Shown here piece by piece: positions 1 through 8,312 of a stretch of DNA of 26,316 nucleotides. The notes under the pieces are model-generated. The model had not been told where the DNA came from and did not search any database. It worked only from the letters and a program-made list of their open reading frames with translations. Source of the stretch: DASTGO01 sp035719045 (GTDB lineage Bacteria; Actinomycetota; Actinomycetes; Actinomycetales; Kineosporiaceae); assembly GCA_035719045.1 (NCBI GenBank), contig DASTGO010000178.1:1-26316 (forward strand). Reading direction: 5' to 3'. Positions within the stretch are counted from its first letter, which is position 1. Each line of letters opens with the position of its first letter. A program made the position numbers and the translations under genes.

Positions 1-1437
1 GACGTCCTTACGCTGTATTCCTGGCGCGGAGATGCGGAGCTAATTTCCCTAAACTCAGACATGACGCGCCGCTTGTCTAGCCAAGGCATGTTCGCCGAGG
101 CCCGCCTCTGGCTTGATCTCGTGAACCGCACCACAACCCGAGCGCTGAAGGACGGGAATCGACTTCCTCAAGAAGACCCTCTCGCTGCAATGGGTCTCGT
201 CGACTCACTCGGCCTCGCACATGTGAACTCTATTCTGGGATTACTGGACTACGTTCGGGCTCTCAGTTCGGGCTTTCCCGATTGGGTCGAGGCGGAAATC
301 AAGCGCCCTCATCGCCCTCTCGGGCAGGTGCCGCGTACGCTCATGAGCAATCTGAAGGACGCTATCGCATTCGAGATTTCCATCGAGGGTCGTCAAATTA
401 CTCCCGGGTTCGTCTGTGCCCAACTCGCGGGACGGGCCTTGGCAACAGAAGTGGTCGATGAACTTGCACTACTTATTGGCGGTCTAGAGTCCGACTACTT
501 GGCATGGGTGGATTCGATGGCATTGACGTCAAACTACGATCTCGTTGGTACGGCGACAAGTAGACTCGATGAGGCGATCGAGAAACTCGATGCGCACCGG
601 GGCGTCATCGAGCAATTCCTGGCTGCTTGCGAGGAGGTACATCGGGACGTCGATGACACGTGGCCGGAAACGGCGCTGTCTGCCACGTGGGCTCGCGTGA
701 GGCTTATTGAGTCCTCAATCGTCAAGAGAGTGGCGGAAGTTGCCGAGAAGGCGGAGCTCCTCCATACGCCAACACGCCCCGACACCTTCGGCTGGTCCTA
801 TGAACGCCTGGTGGATGGGATTCTCGATTCAATCATCCATTCAGACTCGGACGTCCTCGCCTTCGCGACTCCAAAGTTTCTTGCCGCGACGATCCGTGCA
901 GAGGAAAGACTGAAGAAGACGATCGTGCGACAGCACCCTAGCGTGAGGGCGAGTTATACCAGCGAGCCGCTTGTCACCCTTTGTGAATTGACTGGTGTGG
1001 CGATCTTCTACTCGCGTCTGCTAGGCAGTGATGACCTGAGAAAGCCCTTCGTTGAGGGATGGGACAGTCTCTTCTCGACTGAAGGGAAGAGGCTGGCGCA
1101 GTATGTCTTGCTGTCCCTCGATGTCAACCGGAATGCATTCATCGGACTTACGTCTCCATCCCTCATGCGAGGTAGGCGGCAACAGATAATCGAGCACGAT
1201 CTCGTTGCCAGGGGTGGACAGGTTGACACCTTCGACATTCGCCTCTCGCATCCCGACCCATGGGTCTCCTCAGTCCTTGCTCATGGGCATTTCATCGATT
1301 ACGCTGCATTGTTTGCAGTCGAGTACCTTCTGCCCACACTTCAGTCCAAGAACTGGCTCGACCTTGAAATTCCTAGACATGTCGTGCAGCTAAGCGAATC
1401 CTTGTCTAGACGAGTGAATAGGGATCCGAATGCCTAG
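1..1437 (+). CDS. Unrecognised protein, 5' end outside the window
   Basis: The reading frame is open from base 1 with no stop, so the ATG at 61 is probably internal and the gene starts left of the window. About 478 residues are visible. The protein looks soluble and largely helical, without signal peptide, membrane segment or repeat. I recognise no domain or catalytic motif. Its 3' end overlaps the next gene by 8 bases (ATG at 1430, TAG at 1435-1437), so the two are probably co-transcribed and may work together. Codon use is much less GC-biased at third positions than in genes from 2952 onward, which suggests acquisition by transfer. An integrase remnant lies just downstream. A defence or other island function is only a guess from this context. 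Confidence 0.7.
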   Translation, partial: DVLTLYSWRGDAELISLNSDMTRRLSSQGMFAEARLWLDLVNRTTTRALKDGNRLPQEDPLAAMGLVDSLGLAHVNSILGLLDYVRALSSGFPDWVEAEIKRPHRPLGQVPRTLMSNLKDAIAFEISIEGRQITPGFVCAQLAGRALATEVVDELALLIGGLESDYLAWVDSMALTSNYDLVGTATSRLDEAIEKLDAHRGVIEQFLAACEEVHRDVDDTWPETALSATWARVRLIESSIVKRVAEVAEKAELLHTPTRPDTFGWSYERLVDGILDSIIHSDSDVLAFATPKFLAATIRAEERLKKTIVRQHPSVRASYTSEPLVTLCELTGVAIFYSRLLGSDDLRKPFVEGWDSLFSTEGKRLAQYVLLSLDVNRNAFIGLTSPSLMRGRRQQIIEHDLVARGGQVDTFDIRLSHPDPWVSSVLAHGHFIDYAALFAVEYLLPTLQSKNWLDLEIPRHVVQLSESLSRRVNRDPNA

Positions 1438-2350
1438 CCGAAGAAAGGCAAGCAATAGAGGGCGCGGACCACGAATGATGTCTCAGCGCTTGAAGGATCG
1501 GGATGACCTTGGGTTCTACACGAACATGCTCTTTGAAGATTTTTCGAATCTCGGCCTTCGTGGCCCTTTTTGGCGGCCTGCATATGTGGAACTTGGGGGG
1601 GCCGCAGCGACCCGCGACGGCCGGGATGACGCCCTGGTGTCTCTTCTTGACGGCTACGGGCAATACGGGCGCGAGGATGCCCAGCAGCTCCTACGGGACT
1701 ACTACTCATTCTGCGGCTCAGACATCCTGTTCTATGGAGCCTCTCGGGCGCAGGTAGTGCCGGGGCTGGCGGGAGTTGATGACGAAGCGGACGATTCCCC
1801 TGAGCGTCTCTCTCTCGTTCGTATGGTCCCATGGGAGTCAAGCGATGGTGAACCACAACCCATTGCTGAGGGGGCTCTCGTTGGTCACGTTCTTGAGGTG
1901 AAGCTCGAAAAAGCGCGCTCCAAGGAAATCGGGAAAGCTGTAGCCCATCTTAAGGAGTACGATAGGCGTCGCCCGTTGGAGACTTTTGATGTATTGAAGG
2001 TCCCGGAATATGATTTCACCCAGCATCGTCGCATTATGGACCGACGGCTTGCTCGGGCGACACGTTGCCTGGGTTGGGATGGGCGAGGTCTTTATCTTGA
2101 TAGGGCCACTTCTGGTTATCGAGTGTACCGCAGGCTTCGTTTTAGGGCCTTCCAACTGGAAGTCCTAGAAGTTGCGCTCGAGGCGCTGAATGAAGTTACT
2201 CGGAGACTTCCGGATGACCCTTTCGAGATTCGGCTGCCACATTCGCAGAATCGAAGTGAATTGCAGTTGGTTGAGCGGCGAATGGGGACGGGTGAAATTA
2301 GCGTTGATGAAGCACAGAAGTTCTTGCACAGTGACATTGAGTGGCGCTGA
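1430..2350 (+). CDS. Unrecognised 306-residue protein
   Basis: The ATG at 1430 lies inside the end of the preceding gene, which suggests translational coupling. The N-terminus is very basic (MPSRRKASNRGRGPR). The rest is soluble, with acidic and basic stretches and no membrane segment. A central block around residues 150-200 is rich in Lys, Arg and Glu. I recognise no family or active site. Like its neighbour it has lower GC and mixed third-position codons, so the two look like one transferred cassette. It ends 21 bases before the stop of an integrase remnant on the other strand. Function unknown. A two-gene defence or regulatory cassette is possible, but nothing in the sequence proves it. 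Confidence 0.7.
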   Translation: MPSRRKASNRGRGPRMMSQRLKDRDDLGFYTNMLFEDFSNLGLRGPFWRPAYVELGGAAATRDGRDDALVSLLDGYGQYGREDAQQLLRDYYSFCGSDILFYGASRAQVVPGLAGVDDEADDSPERLSLVRMVPWESSDGEPQPIAEGALVGHVLEVKLEKARSKEIGKAVAHLKEYDRRRPLETFDVLKVPEYDFTQHRRIMDRRLARATRCLGWDGRGLYLDRATSGYRVYRRLRFRAFQLEVLEVALEALNEVTRRLPDDPFEIRLPHSQNRSELQLVERRMGTGEISVDEAQKFLHSDIEWR

Positions 2351-2371
2351 TGAGGGAATCGAAAGTCGCGG

Positions 2372-2602
2372 CTAGGCTTGGTCTCGGATGCCCTCAGGGG
2401 TCGGTCGGGTGAGGCGTTCGCCCAATTGCCTCAAGGCTTCTCTTGTTGAATGAGACGACGCCTGAGCATATATCTCCATTGTGATGGAGAACTGCGCATG
2501 GCGAAGAATCTTCATGATGATTCGAGGATGGACGTCAAGGTCGACTAGGAGCAGGGCTATTGCGTAGTGGCTCCAGTGCTGGTCACCGTGTGTATGAGCT
2601 TG
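2372..2602 (-). pseudogene. Tyrosine recombinase/integrase, C-terminal remnant
   Basis: The minus strand is open for about 76 codons between an in-frame TAG (2603-2605) and the terminal TAG (2372-2374). It reads as the end of a phage- or ICE-type tyrosine integrase. DVHPRIIMKILRHAQFSITM matches the usual region around the second catalytic His (L-x-H), followed by MEIYAQAS with the nucleophilic Tyr and a typical REALRQLGERL tail. The usual HDLRHS box with its catalytic Arg is replaced by HWSHY, and no N-terminal part or start codon precedes it. It is therefore an inactive relic. Its base composition matches the two genes at 1-2350, so it probably marks the end of the element that carried them. 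Confidence 0.75.
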
Positions 2603-2951
2603 CTAGCCCGGCGTCCGGCGCCGCGGATCGCTCGTGTGAGGGTGGTGGATCCGTCCGGATCGTTCGTGCATGGGGAGATCGTCAGTTTCAGCCGGTGCAG
2701 CACGGGCGACTCGCGGGCCTCGTGCCGGGACCGGGTTGTCGCCTGGTTGACGAGGATGCGCAGGACGTACGCGAGCGGAGTGTAGGCAAGAGGTCACTTG
2801 TCGCCGCGCCCTTCGCCCGCTTTGTCGTAGCGGGCAACCTAACGCGGCGGGCAGCGCTCTTACCCCGTGAGCACGTGCAGCCACTGCGACCTGCGACCTG
2901 GGGCCGGGGCGGTACATGCGGTCGACACGACGAGATCATGAGGAGTCACGG
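2603..2951. other. Non-coding stretch between island remnant and xylanase gene
   Basis: I find no convincing gene here. Short open frames exist on both strands but lack family resemblance or a ribosome-binding site. The composition shifts from the lower-GC island to the normal high-GC host pattern around 2605-2640, which probably marks an old junction. A small hairpin with 7-base arms (GCCCGCT 2815-2821, AGCGGGC 2829-2835) lies about 115 bases before the xylanase start and could be a terminator-like or leader structure. The xylanase promoter must lie in this stretch, but I see no clear -35/-10 pair. Confidence 0.5.
2941..2945 (+). promoter_or_regulatory. Ribosome-binding site fixing the xylanase start
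   Basis: AGGAG lies six bases before the ATG at 2952. An in-frame ATG at 2916 would add 12 residues but lacks a comparable site and would put a charged extension before the signal peptide. The downstream start is therefore preferred. Confidence 0.7.
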
Positions 2952-5504
2952 ATGTCCGAGGTGCTCGGGGCTCAGCGCAGAAGCAGACGGCGACGTCGGC
3001 TGATTCGCGGGGCCTACGTGGCCGGACCTGTCGCAGCCGTGCTGGTGGTGGGCGCCCTGACGACGTCCTGGGCCGGCGCGGCAGCGGGAACCCTGGGTGC
3101 GGCCGCCGGTGGGAGCGGCCGCTACTTCGGGACGGCGATGGGGGGGTACACCATCACCAGCGCCACCGACACGACGATCGCCGCCCGCGAGTTCACCATG
3201 GTGACGCCGGAGAACGAGATGAAGCCGGACGCGACGGAGCCCAACCAGGGGCAGTTCTCCTTCGGCGCCGGTGACGCGGTCTACAACTGGGCCACCCAGC
3301 GCGGCATGCGCGTGCGCGGACACACCCTCGCCTGGCACTCCCAGCAGCCGGGGTGGATGCAGCGCCTGTCCGGGACCGCGCTGCGCAGCGCCATGATCAG
3401 CCACATCCAGGGCGTGGCAGGCCACTACAAGGGCAAGCTCTACGCCTGGGACGTGGTCAACGAGGCGTTCAACGAGGACGGCTCCCGACGGCCGTCCAAC
3501 CTGCAGGGCACCGGGAACGACTGGATCGAGGTGGCGTTCCGGGCCGCCCGGGCGGCCGACCCGGGCGCGCGGCTCTGCTACAACGACTACAACACCGAGA
3601 ACTGGTCCTATGGCAAGACCCAGGGCGTCTACGCCATGGTCAAGGACTTCAAGACCCGAGGTGTGCCGATCGACTGCGTGGGCTTCCAGACCCACTTCAC
3701 CGGCGGGAACACCCTGCCGTCGAGCTTCCAGACGACGTTGCAGAAGTTCGCGGACCTGGGCGTCGACGTCCAGCTCACCGAGGTCGACGTGACGAACGCC
3801 TCGACCTCCGCCTACGCGGGGCTGACGCAGGCCTGCCTGCAGGTGAGCCGGTGCGCCGGCATCACGTTGTGGGGTATCCGGGACAGCACCTCCTGGCGCT
3901 CCTCCGAGAGCCCTTTGCTGTTCGACGGCGCGGGTAACAAGAAGGCCGCCTACACCAGCGTCCTCTCCGCTCTCAACGGTTCGGCCGCCCGGTACGGCGG
4001 CAACTCCGCCCCGTCGCCGAGTGCCACGCAGACCACGTCACCCTCAGGCGCGCCGGCGACCCCGGCGGCCCCGGGTGGGGCGTCAGGGGTGGATCCCTCG
4101 GCCTGGTACGGGCTGGTGAACCGGTCGACCGGCAAGGCCGCGGACGACTACCAATGGCTGACGGCGGAGGGCGCCGCGGTCGTGCAGTGGCCCGTGAGCG
4201 GCGCTGCCGTCCAGCAGTGGAAGTTCACCCCGGTGACCGGCGGCTACTACACCGTCAAGAACCGCAACTCCGGGAAGGTCCTGGAGGTCAGTGCCGGCTC
4301 GACCGCCGACGGCGCCCGCATGGTCCAGACCACCGACGCCGGGCGGCCCGGCCAGCAGTGGAAGCTCGTCCAGGACGCGGGAGGCTACGTCCACCTGCTC
4401 AACCGGGCCTCGGGCAAGGCCCTGGAATCCAGCTACCAGGTCACCACCGACGGCTCGCCGCTGGACCAGTACCCGTACTGGGGCGGGGCCAACCAGCAGT
4501 GGAGCCTGACCGGTGGGCCAACCGTCCCCGGCACCCCCAGCGCTACCGGGACCCCGATCAGCACTCCGACCAGCAGCCCGACCACGAGCAGCGGCGCGAA
4601 CTGCACGCTGCCGACGTCGTACCAGTGGACGTCCACCGGTGCACTGGCCACGCCGAAGCCCGGCTGGGAGGCCCTGAAGGACTACACGAACGTTGTCTAC
4701 AACGGCAAGCATCTCGTCTACGGCTCCACCACCGGCCAGGGCAAGTACGGGTCGATGAGCTTCGCCCCGTTCACGAACTGGTCGGACATGGCCTCGGCCC
4801 CGCAGACAGCGATGAGCCAGGCAGCGGTCGCGCCCACGCTGTTCTACTTCGCCCCCAAGAAGATCTGGGTGCTGGCCTACCAGTGGGGGGCCTGGCCGTT
4901 CATCTACCGCACCTCGAGCGACCCGACCAACCCCAACGGGTGGTCCGCTCCCCAGCCGCTGTTCACCGGGTCCATCTCCGGCTCCGGGACCGGGCCCATC
5001 GACCAGACCCTGATCGGTGACGACCAGAACATGTACCTGTTCTTCGCCGGTGACAACGGCAAGATCTACCGGGCGAGCATGCCGATCGGGAACTTCCCCG
5101 GCAACTTCGGGTCGGCGTCCACCGTCGTGCTGAGCGGCGCGACGCCCGACATCTTCGAGGCGGTGCAGGTCTACCGGGTCAAGGGTCAGCAGCAGTACCT
5201 GATGATCGTCGAGGCGCAGGGCTCGCGTGGCCGCTACTTCCGTTCCTGGACGGCGACCAGCCTGGGCGGGACCTGGACCCCACAGGCCAACAGCGAGAGC
5301 AACCCGTTCGCAGGTGCGGCCAACAGCGGTGCCACGTGGAGCAACGACATCAGCCACGGGGACCTCGTCCGGGACAACCCCGACCAGACGATGACCGTCG
5401 ACGCCTGCAACCTGCAACTGCTCTACCAGGGCAAGCGGATCGGGGCCAACGCCCCCTACGACCAGCTGCCCTGGCAGCCCGCCGTCCTCACTCTTAAGCG
5501 CTGA
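2952..5504 (+). CDS. Secreted GH10 xylanase - CBM13 - GH62 arabinofuranosidase fusion
   Basis: This 850-residue exported enzyme combines three modules. Residues 1-44 form a signal peptide with an Arg-rich n-region (possibly Tat) and a hydrophobic core. Residues about 46-345 are a GH10 endo-1,4-beta-xylanase, with acid/base Glu171 in WDVVNEAF and nucleophile Glu277 in QLTEVDV. After a Ser/Pro/Thr linker, residues about 383-520 form a ricin-type CBM13 trefoil with three QQW repeats. After a second Thr/Pro linker, residues 551-850 match GH62 alpha-L-arabinofuranosidase, with probable catalytic or supporting residues Asp577 (LKDYTNVVYNGK), Asp684 (GPIDQT) and Glu736 (DIFEAVQ). One chain could thus cut the arabinoxylan backbone and remove arabinose side groups. 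A strong hairpin follows the stop, and an esterase with a nearly identical CBM13 lies next. GH10 and GH62 assignments are firm from family motifs; activity on arabinoxylan is inferred. Confidence 0.93.
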   Translation: MSEVLGAQRRSRRRRRLIRGAYVAGPVAAVLVVGALTTSWAGAAAGTLGAAAGGSGRYFGTAMGGYTITSATDTTIAAREFTMVTPENEMKPDATEPNQGQFSFGAGDAVYNWATQRGMRVRGHTLAWHSQQPGWMQRLSGTALRSAMISHIQGVAGHYKGKLYAWDVVNEAFNEDGSRRPSNLQGTGNDWIEVAFRAARAADPGARLCYNDYNTENWSYGKTQGVYAMVKDFKTRGVPIDCVGFQTHFTGGNTLPSSFQTTLQKFADLGVDVQLTEVDVTNASTSAYAGLTQACLQVSRCAGITLWGIRDSTSWRSSESPLLFDGAGNKKAAYTSVLSALNGSAARYGGNSAPSPSATQTTSPSGAPATPAAPGGASGVDPSAWYGLVNRSTGKAADDYQWLTAEGAAVVQWPVSGAAVQQWKFTPVTGGYYTVKNRNSGKVLEVSAGSTADGARMVQTTDAGRPGQQWKLVQDAGGYVHLLNRASGKALESSYQVTTDGSPLDQYPYWGGANQQWSLTGGPTVPGTPSATGTPISTPTSSPTTSSGANCTLPTSYQWTSTGALATPKPGWEALKDYTNVVYNGKHLVYGSTTGQGKYGSMSFAPFTNWSDMASAPQTAMSQAAVAPTLFYFAPKKIWVLAYQWGAWPFIYRTSSDPTNPNGWSAPQPLFTGSISGSGTGPIDQTLIGDDQNMYLFFAGDNGKIYRASMPIGNFPGNFGSASTVVLSGATPDIFEAVQVYRVKGQQQYLMIVEAQGSRGRYFRSWTATSLGGTWTPQANSESNPFAGAANSGATWSNDISHGDLVRDNPDQTMTVDACNLQLLYQGKRIGANAPYDQLPWQPAVLTLKR
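4089..4507 (+). repeat. Duplicated CBM13 coding segment, copy 1
   Basis: This 419-base segment aligns without gaps to 6680-7098 at a constant offset of 2591 bases. I count about 40 mismatches by eye, so identity is roughly 90%. It encodes the ricin-type binding module of the xylanase. The flanking catalytic domains are unrelated, so the module itself was duplicated or exchanged. Confidence 0.9.
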
Positions 5505-5507
5505 CAC

Positions 5508-5562
5508 AGCGATCGGCTCCGGCCGGCGGGGCACCGCGCGTCGCCGGCCGGAGCCGATCGCT
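5508..5562 (+). terminator. Strong hairpin terminator after xylanase gene
   Basis: Perfect 21-base inverted arms lie at 5508-5528 and 5542-5562, with a 13-base loop, starting three bases after the xylanase stop. No T-run follows, as is common for hairpin terminators of high-GC actinobacteria. It ends 40 bases before the esterase ATG, so the esterase may have its own promoter or depend on readthrough. Confidence 0.8.
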
Positions 5563-5602
5563 CTCGACCTGTTTCCCTTCTCGATCAACGGACGTGGAGT
5601 CG

Positions 5603-7108
5603 ATGCGCCATCACCCTCCCGGGACCCGGTCCCTTCCGCCCTCGACCTCAGCCCCGAAACGGTTCCGGAAGCGAGCCGTCGCCGTCCTGGCGGCGAGTGC
5701 GGTCGCGGTCGGGGTGGGAGCGGCCTGGACACAGGCCCAAGCTGCTTCCCTGGCCGAGGTCACCTCCTTCGGAGCCAACCCCGCGGGCATGCGCCTGTAC
5801 GTGTACGCGCCGGACAGGCTCCCGGCACACCCGAAGATCCTCGTTCTCCTCCACGGCTGCGGCAGCACCGCCCCCCAGAACTTCGGGAGTTACGGTCGGG
5901 AGTTCGTCACCGCCGCCGACACCAACGGCTACGTCGTGATCATGCCGGACAACACGCGATCGGGCAGCTGCTACGACGTCTCCACGCCTGCGGCGCTCAC
6001 GCGGGACGGGGGCAGCGACCCGACGTCGATCGCCTCGATGATCCGGTACGCGCAGCAGCGGTGGTCCAGCCGCCCCGCGGACACCGCGATGGTGGGGTTC
6101 TCGTCCGGTGCGATGACGACCAACCTGATGGCCGCCGAGTACCCGGACCTGTTCTCCGCCGGAGCGGCCTTCATGGGGGTTCCGGCAACCTGCTTCGCCA
6201 CCGGCAGCAACAGCCTCTGGAACTCCACCTGCTCGGGCGGGAAGGACGTCCGGACCGCTCAGCAGTGGGCCGCCGCCGCCCGCACCGTCTATCCCGGCTA
6301 CACCGGCGCGTTCCCGCGGATGCAGCTGTGGCACGGGACGACTGACCCGACCCTCGCCTACCCCAACCTCGGGGAGGAGATCAAGCAGTGGACCCAGCTG
6401 CACGGTCTCTCGCAGACGCCGACGTCGGCTGACTCGCCGCGCCCGGCATGGACCCGCACCCGCTACGGCAGTTCCGGACCCACGGCCCCGGTCGAGGCGA
6501 TCAGCCTCTCCGGTGCCGGGCACGTGATGCCGCTGCCGGGCATGGCCGCCTTCGCGGTGACGTTCCTCGGCCTCGACCGACCGGCGTCGACGCCGGGTCC
6601 GACCACGCCAGGTCCGACCACGCCGGCTCCGACCACACCGAAGCCGACGACGCCCGCTGCGACCACCGGGTCGCCCGGCGTGGATCCCACTGCCTGGTAC
6701 GGGCTGGTGAACCGGTCGACCGGCAAGGCCGCGGACGACTACCACTGGCAGACGGCGGAGGGCGCCGCGGTCGTGCAGTGGCCCGCGAACCGCGCCGCCG
6801 TCCAGCAGTGGAAGTTCACGGCGACGGCCGACGGCTACTACACCATCAAGAACCGCAACTCCGGGAAGGTCCTGGAGATCAGCGGAGGCTCGACCGCTGA
6901 CGGCACCCGGGTGGTCCAGACCACCGACGCCGGCAGGCCCAGCCAGCAGTGGAAGCTCACCACGGACCCGGGAGGCTACGTCCACCTCGTGAACCGGGCC
7001 TCCGGCAAGGCCCTGGAGTCCAGCTACCAGGTCATCACCGTCGGCTCGCCGCTGGACCAGTACCCGTACTGGGGCGGCACCAACCAGCAGTGGAGCCTCA
7101 CTCGGTGA
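5603..7108 (+). CDS. Secreted CE1-type esterase (acetylxylan/feruloyl/PHB-depolymerase-like) with CBM13
   Basis: This 501-residue exported alpha/beta hydrolase has a signal peptide at about residues 1-47 (FRKRAVAVLAASAVAV core, AQA cleavage). The catalytic domain spans about 50-325. It has the oxyanion-side LLHGCG, nucleophile Ser167 in GFSSG, Asp248 in GTTDP and His307 in GAGHVMP, as in the PHB-depolymerase-type esterase family that includes acetylxylan and feruloyl esterases. A Thr/Pro repeat linker (about 329-355) leads to a CBM13 (about 361-501) with three QQW motifs. Lying after the xylanase/arabinofuranosidase and sharing its binding module, it probably de-esterifies the same xylan. The exact ester cannot be read from sequence. 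The ATG at 5603 is preferred; an in-frame GTG at 5594 is possible, since GGAG at 5596-5599 is rather close to the ATG. Confidence 0.88.
   Translation: MRHHPPGTRSLPPSTSAPKRFRKRAVAVLAASAVAVGVGAAWTQAQAASLAEVTSFGANPAGMRLYVYAPDRLPAHPKILVLLHGCGSTAPQNFGSYGREFVTAADTNGYVVIMPDNTRSGSCYDVSTPAALTRDGGSDPTSIASMIRYAQQRWSSRPADTAMVGFSSGAMTTNLMAAEYPDLFSAGAAFMGVPATCFATGSNSLWNSTCSGGKDVRTAQQWAAAARTVYPGYTGAFPRMQLWHGTTDPTLAYPNLGEEIKQWTQLHGLSQTPTSADSPRPAWTRTRYGSSGPTAPVEAISLSGAGHVMPLPGMAAFAVTFLGLDRPASTPGPTTPGPTTPAPTTPKPTTPAATTGSPGVDPTAWYGLVNRSTGKAADDYHWQTAEGAAVVQWPANRAAVQQWKFTATADGYYTIKNRNSGKVLEISGGSTADGTRVVQTTDAGRPSQQWKLTTDPGGYVHLVNRASGKALESSYQVITVGSPLDQYPYWGGTNQQWSLTR
6590..6664 (+). repeat. 15-base tandem repeat encoding Thr/Pro linker
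   Basis: Five degenerate 15-base units (type ACGCCGGGTCCGACC) run head to tail and encode a TPGPT-like repeat. They form the flexible linker between esterase domain and CBM13. The copy number could vary between strains. Confidence 0.8.
6680..7098 (+). repeat. Duplicated CBM13 coding segment, copy 2
   Basis: This is the partner of 4089-4507, aligned without gaps at roughly 90% identity by hand count. It encodes the esterase binding module. Similarity stops at the linkers on the left and near the stop codon on the right. Confidence 0.9.
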
Positions 7109-7137
7109 ACCGCTGAGCGTCGGGCTGGCGGAGGCGG

Positions 7138-7208
7138 CTGACACGAGGAGCACCTCCGGTACCGGAAGGGGGTCGGTCCGGTGCCGGAGGTGCTCGGCTC
7201 TGTGTCAG
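7138..7208. terminator. Long hairpin between convergent genes, probable bidirectional terminator
   Basis: Arms of 19 bases at 7148-7166 and 7177-7195 pair with one wobble mismatch. Outer arms CTGACAC (7138-7144) and GTGTCAG (7202-7208) extend the stem after a small internal loop. It lies between the esterase stop (7108, + strand) and the peptidase stop (7270, - strand), so it can serve both. Confidence 0.75.
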
Positions 7209-7269
7209 GGGGCCTTGCGATCAGAGGGTTGGTCCCACCCCGGCCGGGGTTTGCCCGGTGCTTCCGGGG

Positions 7270-7950
7270 TCACAGGCTTTCGGTGAAGTGCTCGATGTTG
7301 TCGGCGTTCCGCACCGCCGAGTTCGGATGCCTGGTGGCCAACCGGCGTCCCGCGGCGAGGCCGTAGACCACGTCGGCGGCACCGCCGTTGACGAGGAAGT
7401 GGCTCGATTCGTGGACCAGCGTGCCCGCCTTGGAGTCGTATCCCAGTGCCGCCGCCGGCCAGTACCCGGAACAGATGTAGATGGTGTAGGGAGCGTTCGG
7501 CTGGACGTAGGCCATGGCGTCAACGGGTTGCGAGCGGTCGAAGGTCACGACCTTCCCGGTCAGCTCGGCCCTGATGTTCGACATGGCCGAGACGATGTGC
7601 GAGTAACGGCTCGAGCTGAAGCTCCCGAACCAAACCCCGGACGCCGCAACGGTCACCCTGGCCCCGGATGCCGAACCTGACGCCGATGCGGCGCGTCGAG
7701 CGGAGGCCCATGTGGCGGACGCCGTCACGCCCGCGCCGCTACGGAATTCGGCTGAGCTCGGTCGCAGGGCGGCGACCGTCAGTGCGGGCCGGTTGTTCCG
7801 CACCGTCACCGCGCTGTCGCTCACCCGAGTCTGGTCCGAGGCCAGGCGAACCGAGTAGGCGCCGGCCCGGGAGAGGTCATGGTCGGCGGCCAGGTCGACC
7901 GTCGTGGTGGACGAAGCGCCTGGGGCGAGGTGCACATAGTCGGCCGCCAA
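7270..7950 (-). pseudogene. M35-type (deuterolysin/peptidyl-Lys) metallopeptidase, 5' truncated
   Basis: The visible 226 residues contain the end of the usual N-terminal beta domain (DYVHLAPGASSTTTVDLAAD) and a complete-looking aspzincin catalytic domain. The zinc motif is HESSH (His180, Glu181, His184), with Asp193 in the following AADVVYG as probable third ligand. Members of this family are secreted, with a signal peptide and roughly 80-100 further residues before this point. Here an in-frame TGA lies a few codons upstream of the only candidate start (TTG at 7950), no signal peptide is encoded, and the upstream DNA shows none of the missing part in any frame. I therefore read it as an N-terminally deleted gene. 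A shortened cytosolic product cannot be excluded. Its 3' end faces the esterase across a shared hairpin. Confidence 0.65.
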
Positions 7951-8312
7951 GGCCTTCCTTGATCACCCATTGCGGTGAGCGAGTCGGTGGCTCTGCCCAT
8001 GGCGGCGGGCGCCCATGGTCTCGGCCTGGCGCTCGGCGTCTTCGCGGCGGTGGTGGCGTGTTGCCTCCGCGAGGTTGCCGGCGGCATGAACCGGCGCCTC
8101 TTGCAGGTGAGGCGGCGTCGCCGCGGATCGGGCGGTCAACTCTGAGTCGCTGCTGTCCGATAGGGGTGGAGAGCCGGCGATCGGTCCGTCGGATGGGATC
8201 GGCCCCGGCCACCTCGTGGTGGGCGGGTGTGGCCCGAGGTACGGCCTGCCGAGGTGACGGGAAGCCGTTGTGGTTGCCCGCGCTGGGGTGGCCGGAGCCG
8301 GAGAGGGGATCA
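7951..8312. other. Stretch without a convincing gene
   Basis: The stretch lies between the broken peptidase start and the diguanylate cyclase start. Open frames exist on both strands but none shows a recognisable family. A minus-strand frame contains a hydrophilic His/Arg/Glu-rich piece (HAAGNLAEATRHHRREDAER), perhaps a relic of a deleted gene. A plus-strand frame from about 7977 could encode a 56-residue peptide with one hydrophobic stretch, but no good ribosome-binding site was seen. The cyclase promoter is expected here. Confidence 0.4.

Noticed and set aside
4083..5732. Long minus-strand open frame opposite the xylanase/arabinofuranosidase
   Set aside because: It is Gly/Arg/Val-rich mirror sequence with no domain, produced by strong GC bias in the opposite reading frame.
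7668..8312. Upstream extension of the diguanylate cyclase frame
   Set aside because: Arg/Pro-rich sequence overlapping the peptidase remnant on the other strand. The ATG at 8313 has a purine-rich site and directly begins the membrane domain.
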